Below are positions 8,729 through 19,985 of a stretch of DNA of 54,097 nt, in pieces; within the stretch, counting starts at the first letter, position 1, and each line of letters opens with the position of its first letter. The position numbers and the translations under genes are program-made. The DNA is from Brachybacterium epidermidis (GTDB lineage Bacteria > Actinomycetota > Actinomycetes > Actinomycetales > Dermabacteraceae): positions 1-54,097 of the forward strand of contig NZ_JADEYR010000017.1 in assembly GCF_015209585.1 (NCBI RefSeq), written 5' to 3'. The notes beneath the pieces were generated by a model, which worked only from the letters and a program-made list of their open reading frames with translations, made no database searches and had not been told where the DNA came from.

Positions 8729-10096
8729 TCACACCTGCATGGCGGCGTTGCCCTCTTCCTGCGCCTGGGGGATGCCCTCGGAGGCGGGCAGGCGGCCGAT
8801 GAAGACCTCCTGGAAGATCGGGATGGCGGCGGTCAGGCCGGCATTGGCGCGAGCGCCGGTATCGGCCTCCGCAGGGTTCTTCGCCGCCTCCACGAACACG
8901 CTCACGTCCACCCCCTTCTCGTCCCAGAAGGAGATGAACGCGTCCTGCGCCTCCTTGTGGCCGGGGAAGGCCACGCCCTGCTCGGCCAGGGGGCGCTGCC
9001 CGTCCGCGCTGCCCAGCCACTCCAGCAGCGCCTTGATGCCCTCCTGCTTGTCCTCGGGGGCCTTCGCATTGCCCACCGCGACCACGCCGTGCACCAGCGA
9101 CTTCGCACCCTCGGGCCCGGCCACCGGCGGGGCGATCGCCCACTCGAAGCTGTCGGCCACGCCATCGAAGATGTTGCCCAGGTTGTAGGGGCCGGACTGG
9201 AACAGCCCCAGCTTCCCCTGCGTGAACAGGTCGCGACTGAAGTCGCCGTTCTCGTTGGTGTCCGCCGCGCTCGGTGCCACCTGATCCACATTCACCAGGT
9301 CCGCCATGTACTGGAAGGCCGCGATGCCTTCCTCGGAGGCGAAGACGTACGCATCGTCCTGCTGCCACTGGGCGCCGTTGGAGGCCAGGAACGGGCCGAT
9401 GATCGCCTGCCGGTCGGCCTGCGAGTTGAAGCCGAACTGAGCGCGGCCATCGGCATCGAAGCCGTCCTCGCCGGGATGGCGACCCTCACCGTCCAGCGTG
9501 AGCTTGGTGGCCGCCTCGCGCAGCGAGTCGGTCTCGGCCGACGGATCGAACTCCAGGGCCGACGGGTCCACGCCCGCCTCGTCCACCAGCTGCTTGTTGT
9601 AGAACAGCGCGATCGAGTCCCACAGCTGCGGCACACCCCACAGGCCGCCGTCGCGGGAGTAGAGCTCCACGACGCTGTCCTCCCACTGGTCAGCGGCGTC
9701 GGGCAGCACCTCGTTGATGTCCAGCAGGTCGCCGGAGTCCTTATACAGCACGTAGTTGGCGGAGTTCATCCAGTACACGTCGGCTGCATCACCGCTGGCC
9801 ACGTCCAGGGGCAGGCGTGTCCAGTAGTCACCCCAGGCGACCAGGTCGATGTTGACCTGCCAGCCGGACTGCTCGGTGAAGGCGGCGAAGGACTCCTCAT
9901 AGGCGGGCTGGGCGAGCTCGTCCCACAGGCGGAACGTCAGGGTGCCGTTGCTGCCCCCGCCGCCGTCGCTGCCACCGTTGCCCCCGCTGTTGCCACCACC
10001 GGATCCGCCGTCCTGGGCGGAGGGGGAGCAGGCGACCGCCGCACCGGCGAGACCGGCGGCGGTGAGGGAGGCGAGCATTGTGCGGCGGTTCAGCAT
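8729..10096 (-). CDS. Sugar ABC transporter substrate-binding lipoprotein
   Basis: A 455-residue extracellular solute-binding protein of the family-1 type that binds oligosaccharides. The N-terminus has a signal peptide with lipobox AVAC (cysteine at residue 23), preceded by NRRTMLA, which could also be read as a weak twin-arginine signal. A Gly/Ser/Asn-rich linker then tethers the binding domain. Internal landmarks include LTFRLWDE, YWMNSANYVLYK, GLWGVPQLWDSIALFYNKQ and QGKLGLFQSGPYNLG. It lies downstream of the two permease genes on the same strand but is separated from them by a 637-base repeat-rich gap. The sugar is unknown. Confidence 0.93.
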   Translation of the reverse strand: MLNRRTMLASLTAAGLAGAAVACSPSAQDGGSGGGNSGGNGGSDGGGGSNGTLTFRLWDELAQPAYEESFAAFTEQSGWQVNIDLVAWGDYWTRLPLDVASGDAADVYWMNSANYVLYKDSGDLLDINEVLPDAADQWEDSVVELYSRDGGLWGVPQLWDSIALFYNKQLVDEAGVDPSALEFDPSAETDSLREAATKLTLDGEGRHPGEDGFDADGRAQFGFNSQADRQAIIGPFLASNGAQWQQDDAYVFASEEGIAAFQYMADLVNVDQVAPSAADTNENGDFSRDLFTQGKLGLFQSGPYNLGNIFDGVADSFEWAIAPPVAGPEGAKSLVHGVVAVGNAKAPEDKQEGIKALLEWLGSADGQRPLAEQGVAFPGHKEAQDAFISFWDEKGVDVSVFVEAAKNPAEADTGARANAGLTAAIPIFQEVFIGRLPASEGIPQAQEEGNAAMQV

Positions 10097-10337
10097 GGCG
10101 GATCCTTCCGTTCTGCCCCCGGTGCGTCCCGGCTGATCCGGGGTGAGGGGAGCGGGCTGGTGGGTTCATTATGGCGATAACCGCAGGGGGTATGGGGGGG
10201 GAGACCGGATCGTGACGTGGGGTGGGCTGGCTGGGGCGGGCTGGCCGGGGCGAGCCAGCTGGGCTGGGCTGGCTGGGCTAACCGGGGCGGGCTTGCTGGG
10301 CTGGGCTGGGGTGGGCTTGCTGGGCTGGCTGGGCTGG

Positions 10338-10437
10338 CGGGTGCTGACGAAGCACGGGACGCCAGTGAGGCACCGACTGCATTTCAGCCCTGAAATCGGC
10401 AATTCCGTCCCATCGCCAGCGAATCGGACATAGCGGG
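10338..10437. repeat. 100-bp structured repeat, copy 1
   Basis: It runs from CGGGTGCTGACGAAGCACGG to CATAGCGGG. It contains the perfect small hairpin ATTTCA-GCCC-TGAAAT and a flanking GGGAC/GTCCC pair. Copy 2 begins 165 bases later with five substitutions. It looks like a REP/MITE-like dispersed intergenic element, but no flanking target duplication is evident. Confidence 0.75.
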
Positions 10438-10502
10438 CTGGCTGGGGGCGGCTGGGGCGGGCTGGTCGGGCTAGCCAGCTGGGGCGGGCCAGCTGGGCTG
10501 CG

Positions 10503-10602
10503 CGGGTGCTGACGAAGCACGGGACGCCCGTGAGGCACCGGCTGCATTTCAGCCCCGAAATCGGCGATTCCGTCCCGTCGCCAGCGAATCGGACATAGCG
10601 GG
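10503..10602. repeat. 100-bp structured repeat, copy 2
   Basis: Same element as at 10338-10437 with about 95% identity and the same orientation. Here the internal hairpin is ATTTC-AGCCCC-GAAAT, and CGATTC/GAATCG can form a second stem. The substitutions keep much of the pairing potential. Confidence 0.75.
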
Positions 10603-10733
10603 TTAGCTGGGGCAGGCTGGTCGGGGCTGGTCGGGGCTGGTCGGGGCTGGTCGGGGCTGGTCGGGGCTGGTCGGCGGGCCGGCCGGGGCGGACTAGCTGG
10701 GCGGGCTGGGCTGGCTGGGCCGGGCAGTCCGGT

Positions 10734-11756
10734 TCAGCGCAGCGTGGTCTCGCCCACCGAGCGGGTGATCTGCTTCTGGAACACGACCATCAGGATCACC
10801 AGCGGCAGCATCGCCAGGGTGGTCCCGGCCATCACCAGGGTCCAGTTGTTGTTGTACTGCGACTGCAGGGCGGAGGTGGCAACCGTGATCACGCGCCAGG
10901 TGGGGCCGGAGGTGATCACCATCGGCCACATGAAGTTGTTCCAGTGGGTGACAACCGTGATCAGCACCAGGGTCACGATGATCGGCCGGTTCAGCGGCAC
11001 CACCAGGTTCCACAGCAGACGACCGGTGCCGGCGCCGTCGATCCGCATGGCGTCCATCAGCTCCGAGGGCACCGAGCGGAAGTTCTCCCGCAGCAGGAAG
11101 ATGGCGTACGGCGAGCCCAGCACGAACGGCAGCACCAGCGCCCAGAAGGTGTCGCGCAGCCCCATCTCGCTCATCATCAGGTACAGCGGCACCACCACCA
11201 CGACCTGCGGCACCATCAGGGTGGCCACGTACACCCAGAACAGCATGTCCCGGCCCGGGAAGCGCACGTGGGCGAAGGCGTACGCGGCCAGCACGGAGAA
11301 CACCATCTGCCCGGCCAGGATCACCGCCACCATCTGCACCGTCACCGCCACCGGGGTCACGAAGCCCTCGGGATCGGTGAACAACCGAACGAAGTTCTCC
11401 AGCACCGGTGGGTCCGGCACCGCCAGTGGGCCCTGCTGGGCGAACTGCTGGCGCGAGGTGAAGGCGGTCATCACCGAGACCAGGAACGGGGCCAGGGTGA
11501 GCAACGCGGCCACCAGCAGCACCGCATAGGTGGCGAGGTGGTGCAGGAGGCGCCGGCCGTGCAGGCCGCCTGCGCTGCGCTGGGCGCGGGCGCTGCGCTG
11601 GCCGCGTGAGCCGCGCTGGGCGTGGGCGCTGCGCTGGCCGTGCAGGCCGCGTACGCCGCGCTGGCCGCCTGCGCTGCTGCGGTCGTGCGCACTGCCGTCC
11701 GCGTGCGCACTGCCGCCGTTGCTCTGCGGAGCGCCGTCGGTGCTCGCTGTCGTCAT
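10734..11756 (-). CDS. Sugar ABC transporter permease, MalG-like
   Basis: A 340-residue permease of the carbohydrate importer class. The EAA loop that contacts the ATPase reads ELMDAMRIDGAGTGRLLWNL near residue 240. About six membrane spans begin near residue 72. The first 70 residues form an unusual hydrophilic extension of Gln-Arg-Ser-Ala type repeats, matching a degenerate DNA repeat near 11570-11690; it resembles the repeat-derived tails elsewhere in this window. The gene follows the MalF-like gene by 15 bases. No ATPase gene is present in the cluster, so a shared MsiK-type ATPase is likely. Confidence 0.93.
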   Translation of the reverse strand: MTTASTDGAPQSNGGSAHADGSAHDRSSAGGQRGVRGLHGQRSAHAQRGSRGQRSARAQRSAGGLHGRRLLHHLATYAVLLVAALLTLAPFLVSVMTAFTSRQQFAQQGPLAVPDPPVLENFVRLFTDPEGFVTPVAVTVQMVAVILAGQMVFSVLAAYAFAHVRFPGRDMLFWVYVATLMVPQVVVVVPLYLMMSEMGLRDTFWALVLPFVLGSPYAIFLLRENFRSVPSELMDAMRIDGAGTGRLLWNLVVPLNRPIIVTLVLITVVTHWNNFMWPMVITSGPTWRVITVATSALQSQYNNNWTLVMAGTTLAMLPLVILMVVFQKQITRSVGETTLR

Positions 11757-11771
11757 CGTCCCCGCCTCCTC

Positions 11772-12638
11772 TCAGCTCATGTCGTAGGTGATGCGGCGGG
11801 AGAAGTACCGCTGCTGGACCAGGGTGATGATCACCAGGATCACGAACAGGATCACCGCCACGGCGCTGGCGCGGCCCAGGCGGGAGGCCACGAAGGCCTC
11901 GTTGTAGATCAGGGTGGCGATCACTTCGGTGCGGTGCTGGGGGCCTCCGCCGGTGAGGGCGTACACCATGTCGAACACCTGGAAGCTGGCCACCACCTGG
12001 GTGATGGCCAGGAAGAACGTGGTGGGGCGCAGCAGGGGGATGGTCATGTGCCGCATCTGCTGCCATGACCCGGCGCCGTCCAGGGTGGCCGCCTCGTAGA
12101 TCGAGGTGGGGATCTTGCCCAGCCCCGCCTGGAAGAACAGCGAGATGTACCCGACGTTCTGCCAGATCGCCACGAAGGCCACCGCCGGCAGGGCCAGTTG
12201 CGGGTCGGTGAGCCACTCGATGCGCACGCCCAGGATCTGGTTCAGTGCACCCACCGACGGCTGGAAGATCCACTTCCACACCACGCCCAGGGCCAGGGGT
12301 GCGCACACCCAGGGGATCACCACGATCACCCGCACGATCGCCGAGCCGGGCAGGGCCCGCACCAGCTGGGTGGCCAGCAGCAGCCCCACCGCCAGCGACA
12401 CCGGCACCGAGATCAGCGTGAAGATGGCGGTGACCAGCAGGGAGTTGGTCAGTGCGCCGCCGGTGACCAGGCTCGTGTAGTTCTCCAGTCCCACGAACTG
12501 GCGGGTGCCCAGCAGGTCCCAGCGGAACAGCGAGATCACGAAGGCCAGCACCACCGGCAGGATCAGGAAGGCGCTCACGCCGATCAGGCTCGGGGCGATC
12601 AGCAGCCAGCCGATCAGCGGTCGCCGAGCGTTCATCAT
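11772..12638 (-). CDS. Sugar ABC transporter permease, MalF-like
   Basis: A 288-residue inner-membrane permease with six apparent spans and the EAA loop EAATLDGAGSWQQMRHMTIP near residue 190. It pairs with the MalG-like protein and the lipoprotein to form a carbohydrate importer. Start at 12638, or one codon later at 12635 (adjacent ATGs). It is the first gene of the importer operon; its promoter region holds a duplicated 24-base sequence. Confidence 0.93.
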   Translation of the reverse strand: MMNARRPLIGWLLIAPSLIGVSAFLILPVVLAFVISLFRWDLLGTRQFVGLENYTSLVTGGALTNSLLVTAIFTLISVPVSLAVGLLLATQLVRALPGSAIVRVIVVIPWVCAPLALGVVWKWIFQPSVGALNQILGVRIEWLTDPQLALPAVAFVAIWQNVGYISLFFQAGLGKIPTSIYEAATLDGAGSWQQMRHMTIPLLRPTTFFLAITQVVASFQVFDMVYALTGGGPQHRTEVIATLIYNEAFVASRLGRASAVAVILFVILVIITLVQQRYFSRRITYDMS

Positions 12639-12677
12639 GCCCCTCCGTCGCGGTGTGCGTGGGTGCCTGGCAGCAGC

Positions 12678-12725
12678 CCCGGGTACCGGCTCAACCTATA
12701 GCCCGGGTACCGGCTCAACCTATAG
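12678..12725. repeat. Two perfect 24-bp tandem repeats upstream of the importer operon
   Basis: The unit starts CCCGGGTACCGGCTCAACCT and ends ATAG, occurring twice without a gap, 40-87 bases upstream of the MalF-like start. On the minus strand each unit reads CTATAGGTTGAGCCGG, so each carries a TATAGG that could be a -10 box, plus a GGTACC palindrome. A duplicated promoter or operator is plausible. Confidence 0.7.
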
Positions 12726-13021
12726 CAGGCCTGCCCGGCCCCTCGACCGACACCTGTCCATCACCGGTGGTCGGGCCGGGGATCGCGCATGGCGACATCC
12801 GCGTTCATCCGCGCGAACACGGCGCACACGAGCGCCCTGTGGATCCTAGCCTCGATGTTTCATGGGGCTGGTGAGCGGGGTGGGTCGGCGTCGTTGCCGG
12901 TGTTGAGCTGCTGATTCTGGCATTCGGGTATGACAGATCGTCGCAGTGTCCGTTGCGGGCGGTCGGGTTCCACTCCCGAGAAGAGGAGCTGCTGGTCGTA
13001 GGGGCGGGTGGTCTCGCCGGG

Positions 13022-14434
13022 TTAGGTCTGTGCGACGGTGGTGCGGAGCCGGTTGACGCCGGTCAGGACCCTCACGGCTTCGGGTGCATGTTCGGCGAGG
13101 TGGAGGACCTTGTGCCGGGCGCGGCGCACGAGGGTCGCGGGGATCTCGAACAACCGCGCGCGGAGCCGTTTGGGTTCCCATTTCCTCGCGTCGTGCCTGC
13201 TGAAGGCGATGGTTTGCATCCAGGCGACGAGCTCGGAGGCGAGTTGGATGATCTGGCACCAGATCTGGTTCTGCGCGAAGGACTGCAGCGGGAACTTCTC
13301 AAGGCCCATGTCCTTGGCGTTACGGATTCGGTCTTCGCAGCGTGCACGGCGACGGTGCCGCAGTTCCAGGACGGCAAGCTGGCCGCGCGGGGAGTTGGTG
13401 GCGAACGCGGTGATGCGCATCCCCTCGTGATCGGTGATCCGCAGCTGCGCCCCAGGATGAGGACGTTCCTTCCGCACGATCACCCGCATCCCGGCAGGCC
13501 ACGCGGCTAAGTCAAGGAGCCCGGTCAGCTCCGCCACCCATGTCCCCTCGCGGATCCCCTCGTCCTCGCTGTCGTAGGCGGGGGTCCACGCCTTTGCCTC
13601 GTCGATACGTTCCAGTAGGTCAGGCGTGTTCGCAGGGAGGGTGAACCCGACCGAGTAGGCCAGACGCTGCCGCTGGAGCCAGGCCAGGAAGTCTTTGGTG
13701 CCGCCGGCCCCGTCGGTGCGGATCAGGATCTTCTTCGACCCCCGCCCGCCCCGGGCCAGCAGGCCCGCAGGCAGCTGGGCCAGAGCGTCACGGGTGACGG
13801 TGATGTGATCAGCGGCGGTGTTGGAGCCGGCGTTGCCGGGGCGCAGCTGGATCGCCAGTGGTTCCCCGGGCCCGTCGCTGCCGTGGTCAAGGAACGCACA
13901 CAACGGGTGGTATCCGAAGCCGCGTTTGAACGTCGGTGCGGCCTGCTCCTTCTCACTGTGGGCGGTGATCAGGGTGGCGTCGAGGTCGATGACCAGCGGG
14001 CTCTTCACGCTCGCCCCCACAGTCGGGGAATGGTCTCCGGCCAGGGCCCAGGCCTGTTCACGCGCGGCCCGGCGGGCTTTCGAGATCGCCTCGATCACGG
14101 TGGGCGCGTCCTGGGCGAGGGTGGTGAGCGTGCGGGAGATCGTCGGGGCCGAGGCGACATCACCGAACAGGCCCGGCTCGCAACGCAGCAGATCAGTATC
14201 CGAAGCATGCTCCCCGCCGATTGCGAGAGTGAGTGCGAGGTCCAGCAGGACCTTCGCCGCGTGGTGCTCGGCCAGCGGCTTCGTCCACGGAGCCAGTGCT
14301 TCCCGCAGCGAAGAGGCGAGGCCGGTGGCGTGGATCGTGTCGGTCAGCAGCACCGCACCAGCATGCGAGAGGGCCGGGACCTCAGCGATGTCCACGCGCG
14401 GACGGGGGTAGAAGAACAAGGTAGGGTGGGACAC
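13022..14434 (-). CDS. IS1380-family transposase
   Basis: A 470-residue DDE transposase of full family length. The catalytic acidic residues fit VIDLDATL (first Asp), IRTDGAGG (second Asp) and the CEDRIRNAKDMGLEKFPL block (Glu), the last being the most characteristic IS1380 segment. The N-terminal third contains helical sequence that probably binds the terminal repeats. The start is the GTG at 14434, with AAGGAG about 12 bases upstream. That Shine-Dalgarno lies inside a 12-bp perfect inverted repeat (see the separate feature). Confidence 0.95.
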   Translation of the reverse strand: MSHPTLFFYPRPRVDIAEVPALSHAGAVLLTDTIHATGLASSLREALAPWTKPLAEHHAAKVLLDLALTLAIGGEHASDTDLLRCEPGLFGDVASAPTISRTLTTLAQDAPTVIEAISKARRAAREQAWALAGDHSPTVGASVKSPLVIDLDATLITAHSEKEQAAPTFKRGFGYHPLCAFLDHGSDGPGEPLAIQLRPGNAGSNTAADHITVTRDALAQLPAGLLARGGRGSKKILIRTDGAGGTKDFLAWLQRQRLAYSVGFTLPANTPDLLERIDEAKAWTPAYDSEDEGIREGTWVAELTGLLDLAAWPAGMRVIVRKERPHPGAQLRITDHEGMRITAFATNSPRGQLAVLELRHRRRARCEDRIRNAKDMGLEKFPLQSFAQNQIWCQIIQLASELVAWMQTIAFSRHDARKWEPKRLRARLFEIPATLVRRARHKVLHLAEHAPEAVRVLTGVNRLRTTVAQT

Positions 14435-14437
14435 CTG

Positions 14438-14507
14438 AAAGGTGCTCCTTCCGGCGGATGGCTACGAGCTTCAACACCCCGTATCATCCCAGGCCAGGAG
14501 CACCTTT
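14438..14507 (-). promoter_or_regulatory. Hairpin sequestering the transposase Shine-Dalgarno
   Basis: AAAGGTGCTCCT (14438-14449) and AGGAGCACCTTT (14496-14507) are perfect inverted repeats. In an RNA entering from outside the element on the minus strand, the upstream arm would pair with the arm holding the AAGGAG ribosome site and block translation. A transcript starting between the arms would be free of this structure. Such anti-read-through hairpins are known from IS10 and IS50. Confidence 0.6.
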
Positions 14508-15616
14508 CTCTATGCCTCCCACCCATCGAGACCACACCGCTATGAAAACTCGAGGCTAGAATGATCACCGGCGCCACCCTGGCCAGGGGATCCCTGACCC
14601 CTCACAGCCCTTGCAGCCCGGCCGGCCCCGCATCGTCCCCGCAACCCGAGGAGTCGCCCCATGAGCCTGGTGGTCCAGAAGTTCGGCGGGTCGTCCGTGG
14701 CCGACGCGGCGTCCGTCAAGCGCGTGGCGGACAGGATCGCGCTGTACGCCCGGGCCGGTCACCAGGTGGTCGTGGTGGTCTCCGCTATGGGGGACACCAC
14801 CGATGAGCTGCTGGACCTCGCCGCCCAGATCACCCCCACGCCGCCGCCGCGCGAGTTGGACATGCTGCTGACGGCGGGGGAGCGGATCTCGATGGCGGTG
14901 CTGTCGATGGCGCTGAACGCGCTGGAGGTCAAGGCGCGCGCCTACACCGGCTCCCAGGCCGGGCTGATCACCGACAGCGTCCACGGCAGGGCCCTGATCC
15001 AGAAGGTCACCCCCGGTCGCATCCGCGACGCGATCGATGACGGCGCCGTCGCGATCGTGGCCGGCTTCCAGGGCGTCTCCCAGCTCAGCAAGGAGATCAC
15101 CACCCTGGGCCGGGGCGGCTCGGACACCACCGCGGTGGCGCTGGCGGCGGCACTGGGGGCCGACGTCTGCGAGATCTACTCCGACGTGGACGGCGTGTTC
15201 ACCGCCGATCCGCGCATCGTGCCCTCGGCCCGTCGGGTGCCGCTGATCTCCTGCGAGGAGATGCTGGACCTGGCCGCCAACGGCGCCAAGATCCTGATGG
15301 TGCGCAGTGTGGAGTACGCGCGGCGCTACGGGGTGCCGCTGCACGTGCGCAGCTCGTACTCCGGCCTGCCCGGGACCATCGTCACCGACGACCTGCAGCG
15401 GGAGATCCCGATCGATCCGGGCGTCGTCAGGCGTGCCGTGGAGCTGGCCGTTGCGCCCGCGACCAGCACGGACGCCACATTCCCGACCACTCGGTGGGAC
15501 GCGGCGGGCACTCGGGGTGCCGACGCCGATGCGGTGCGGATCGAGGCCTGTGAGCCATCCGACCCTCGGATCCCACCGCCCTTGCCCGCCCCACCGTCCC
15601 CACCCAGGAGGGTCCC

Positions 15617-18200
<2,584 letters not shown>

Positions 18201-18291
18201 GCACGGCCCGGCCGGTCGCGGCGCGGTCGCCGCTGCCGGAGAGGCATGTGGGGTCCGTCGTGGCCGCGCCCGTCGAGGAGGTCGACCGCCG

Positions 18292-18657
18292 GTGACCCGC
18301 AGCACCCCCGCGCCCGAGCACGTCCAGGAGCTGTCGGGCGCTGCGGTGCGCGGCAGTGATGGCGAGCACGTGGGCCGGGTGCGGGACATCTACCTCACCG
18401 ATGCCACCGGGGAGCTGGCCGCCATCACCGTGACCATCGGCCGCCTGCGGGGCCGCGTCGTGCTGCTGCCCGAGGTCGCCATCGCCCCCGGTTCCCTCGC
18501 CGAGCTGGTCAGCACGCCCTCCCAGCACATCACCCTGGTGGTGGATGCAGCCGCCGCCCGCGCGGGGGACCCGCCGCCACCCACCGCGCACGCCGATCCG
18601 CAGACCCTGCGGCGAGCAGCCCGCGCCCTGGGCATCGAGGAGGCGCCCCGGGCATGA
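18292..18657 (+). CDS. PRC-barrel domain protein
   Basis: A 121-residue protein starting at the GTG at 18292 after a GAGGAGG Shine-Dalgarno. Residues 10-80 fit the PRC-barrel fold: LSGAAVRGSDGEHVGRVRDI, then ELAAITVTIGRLRGR and VVLLPEVAI. PRC-barrels occur in RimM and in small actinobacterial proteins with protein or RNA binding roles. The C-terminal 30 residues are a helical Arg/Ala-rich tail. It overlaps the glycosyltransferase gene by ATGA. Function not assignable. Confidence 0.8.
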   Translation: MTRSTPAPEHVQELSGAAVRGSDGEHVGRVRDIYLTDATGELAAITVTIGRLRGRVVLLPEVAIAPGSLAELVSTPSQHITLVVDAAAARAGDPPPPTAHADPQTLRRAARALGIEEAPRA

Positions 18658-19973
18658 GGATCCTGCTGATCACGCACTACTACGCGCCCGAGTTCGGCGC
18701 ACCGCAGCGGCGCTGGTCCGCCCTGATCCAGCGGTTCGTCGATGCCGGGCACCAGGTCACCGTGGCCGCCCCGGTTCCGCACTACCCGGGTGGCAGGCCC
18801 ACCCCGCAGCAGCGCCACACCCACCGCGTGGGGGCCGTCGAGCGCGGAGACCACGGGGAGACCGTGCTGCGCACCGCCTACCTGCCGCACCGCTCCGACA
18901 TCGGCACCCGCACCGCCGACCACGCCGTGGCCGCGGCGGACTCGCTGCGCCGGCTGCTGTGCCGCTTCGCCCGCACCTCCACTCGGCCCGACGTGGTGAT
19001 CGCCACCGCCCCCGCCGTCCCGAGCCTGCTGGTGGGCAGGATGCTGGCGCTGCGCTGGCGGGTGCCGCTGGTGGCCGAGATGCGGGATGCCTGGCCGGAC
19101 CTGGTCACCCACGTCGGCCCCGCCGGTGCGGTGCCCGAGAAGCTCGCCCCCCACACGCGCCCGGACCCGCTGCGGCGGGCAGTGGGGCTGGCGATCGGCC
19201 GGGCCAAGAAAGCGGTGCACCGTGCGGTGACCAGCTGGCAGCAGGGCGCACAGGTGGTGGTGACCACCACCGGTCGCTTCGCCGAGGTGCTGCGCGAGCG
19301 CGGCATCGATGACCCCCAGGTGGTGCGCAACGGCACGGACCTGGCCGGGGTGCGCGCCCAGCTCGATCACCCGCGCGGGCACCACCGCGAGCTGCGCTGC
19401 CTGTACCTGGGCAACATGGGCCGCTCCCAGGGCCTGGAGACCGTGGTGCGGGCCGCCGCCCGGCTGCGGGCCCGGGGCGTGCCGGTGCAGGTGCGGATGA
19501 TCGGGCACGGCGTGGAGGCTCCCGCGCTCGCGGCCCTCGCCCATGAGCTGGGCGCGCCGGTGCAGGTGCTGTCCCGGATCCCGCACTCCGAGGTCCAGGA
19601 GCAGTACGCGTGGGCGGACACCGTGGTGGTGTCCCTGCGCGACTGGGAGCCCTTCGCCTGGACCGTGCCCTCCAAGCTGTACGAGCTGCTGGCCACCCGG
19701 CGCCACATCACCGCCCTGCTGGACGGGGAGGCCGCCGAGGTGGTGCGGGAGGCCGGCGCCGGGGACGTGCTGGCCCCGCAGGATGAGGACGCCCTAATGA
19801 CGCTGTGGTCCCGCCTCGCGGCTGACCGCTCCCTGGCGGCCGGGAGGGACAGCGGCCGGGACTGGGTGGCCGCCCACGCCGATGACGACGTGCTCGCTGC
19901 GCGGTATCTGGGGATCCTGGAGCAGGTGGTGGCGGCAGGTCGGGGTGCTTCCGGCGCACCTGCCCGACCCTGA
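18654..19973 (+). CDS. Glycosyltransferase, family 4 (GT-B)
   Basis: A 439-residue GT4-type enzyme. The N-terminal half starts MRILLITHYYAPEFGAPQRR, the usual acceptor-side segment, and contains VAEMRDAWPDL. The C-terminal donor half includes LRCLYLGNMGRSQGLETVV and the SKLYELLATRRHI region that normally binds the sugar nucleotide. The usual E-x7-E motif is replaced by sequence around EPFAWTVPSKLYE. It is coupled to the PRC-barrel gene and immediately precedes rmlA, so transfer of rhamnose or another sugar into a surface glycan is plausible. Acceptor unknown. Confidence 0.9.
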   Translation: MRILLITHYYAPEFGAPQRRWSALIQRFVDAGHQVTVAAPVPHYPGGRPTPQQRHTHRVGAVERGDHGETVLRTAYLPHRSDIGTRTADHAVAAADSLRRLLCRFARTSTRPDVVIATAPAVPSLLVGRMLALRWRVPLVAEMRDAWPDLVTHVGPAGAVPEKLAPHTRPDPLRRAVGLAIGRAKKAVHRAVTSWQQGAQVVVTTTGRFAEVLRERGIDDPQVVRNGTDLAGVRAQLDHPRGHHRELRCLYLGNMGRSQGLETVVRAAARLRARGVPVQVRMIGHGVEAPALAALAHELGAPVQVLSRIPHSEVQEQYAWADTVVVSLRDWEPFAWTVPSKLYELLATRRHITALLDGEAAEVVREAGAGDVLAPQDEDALMTLWSRLAADRSLAAGRDSGRDWVAAHADDDVLAARYLGILEQVVAAGRGASGAPARP

Positions 19974-19974
19974 C

Positions 19975-19980
19975 ATACTG
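19975..19980 (+). promoter_or_regulatory. Possible -10 box for leaderless rmlA
   Basis: CATACT lies about 6 bases before the rmlA ATG at 19986, and no Shine-Dalgarno is visible between them. The element sits at the stop codon of the glycosyltransferase gene. A short or leaderless transcript is possible. No good -35 box is seen. Confidence 0.25.
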
Positions 19981-19985
19981 GCGCC

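Larger units (their letters stand above)
10097..10733. repeat. Repeat-filled intra-operon gap (no gene)
   Basis: No credible coding sequence is present. Most of the region consists of degenerate tandem GGCTGG/GGGCTGG units (about 10200-10340, 10440-10500 and 10600-10735), including five exact copies of TCGGGGCTGG at 10621-10670. Two nearly identical 100-base elements are embedded in it and are listed separately. The gap separates the permease genes from the binding-protein gene and might uncouple expression or stabilise one part of the mRNA. Confidence 0.75.
12850..14555 (-). mobile_element. IS1380-family insertion sequence, complete
   Basis: A 1706-bp element with one transposase gene. Terminal inverted repeats: left end CCTCGATGTTTCATGG at 12850, right end (reverse complement) CCTCGAGTTTTCATAG ending at 14555, 13 of 16 matching. 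It is flanked by a 4-bp direct repeat CTAG (12846-12849 and 14556-14559), the expected target duplication for IS1380 elements. The ends and the open reading frame look intact, so it is probably recent and possibly active. It sits in the intergenic region between the sugar importer and lysC and disrupts no gene. Confidence 0.9.

Noticed and set aside
10338..10602. CRISPR-like array in the 10-kb gap
   Set aside because: Only two 100-bp copies with tandem GGCTGG DNA between them; no short regular repeats, spacers or cas genes.
14565..14660. Lysine riboswitch before lysC
   Set aside because: Only about 100 bases separate the IS end from lysC and no conserved lysine-aptamer elements are visible.
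18201..18291. tRNA or small RNA gene between the TetR and PRC-barrel genes
   Set aside because: No cloverleaf or conserved tRNA arms could be found here or in the other short gaps.
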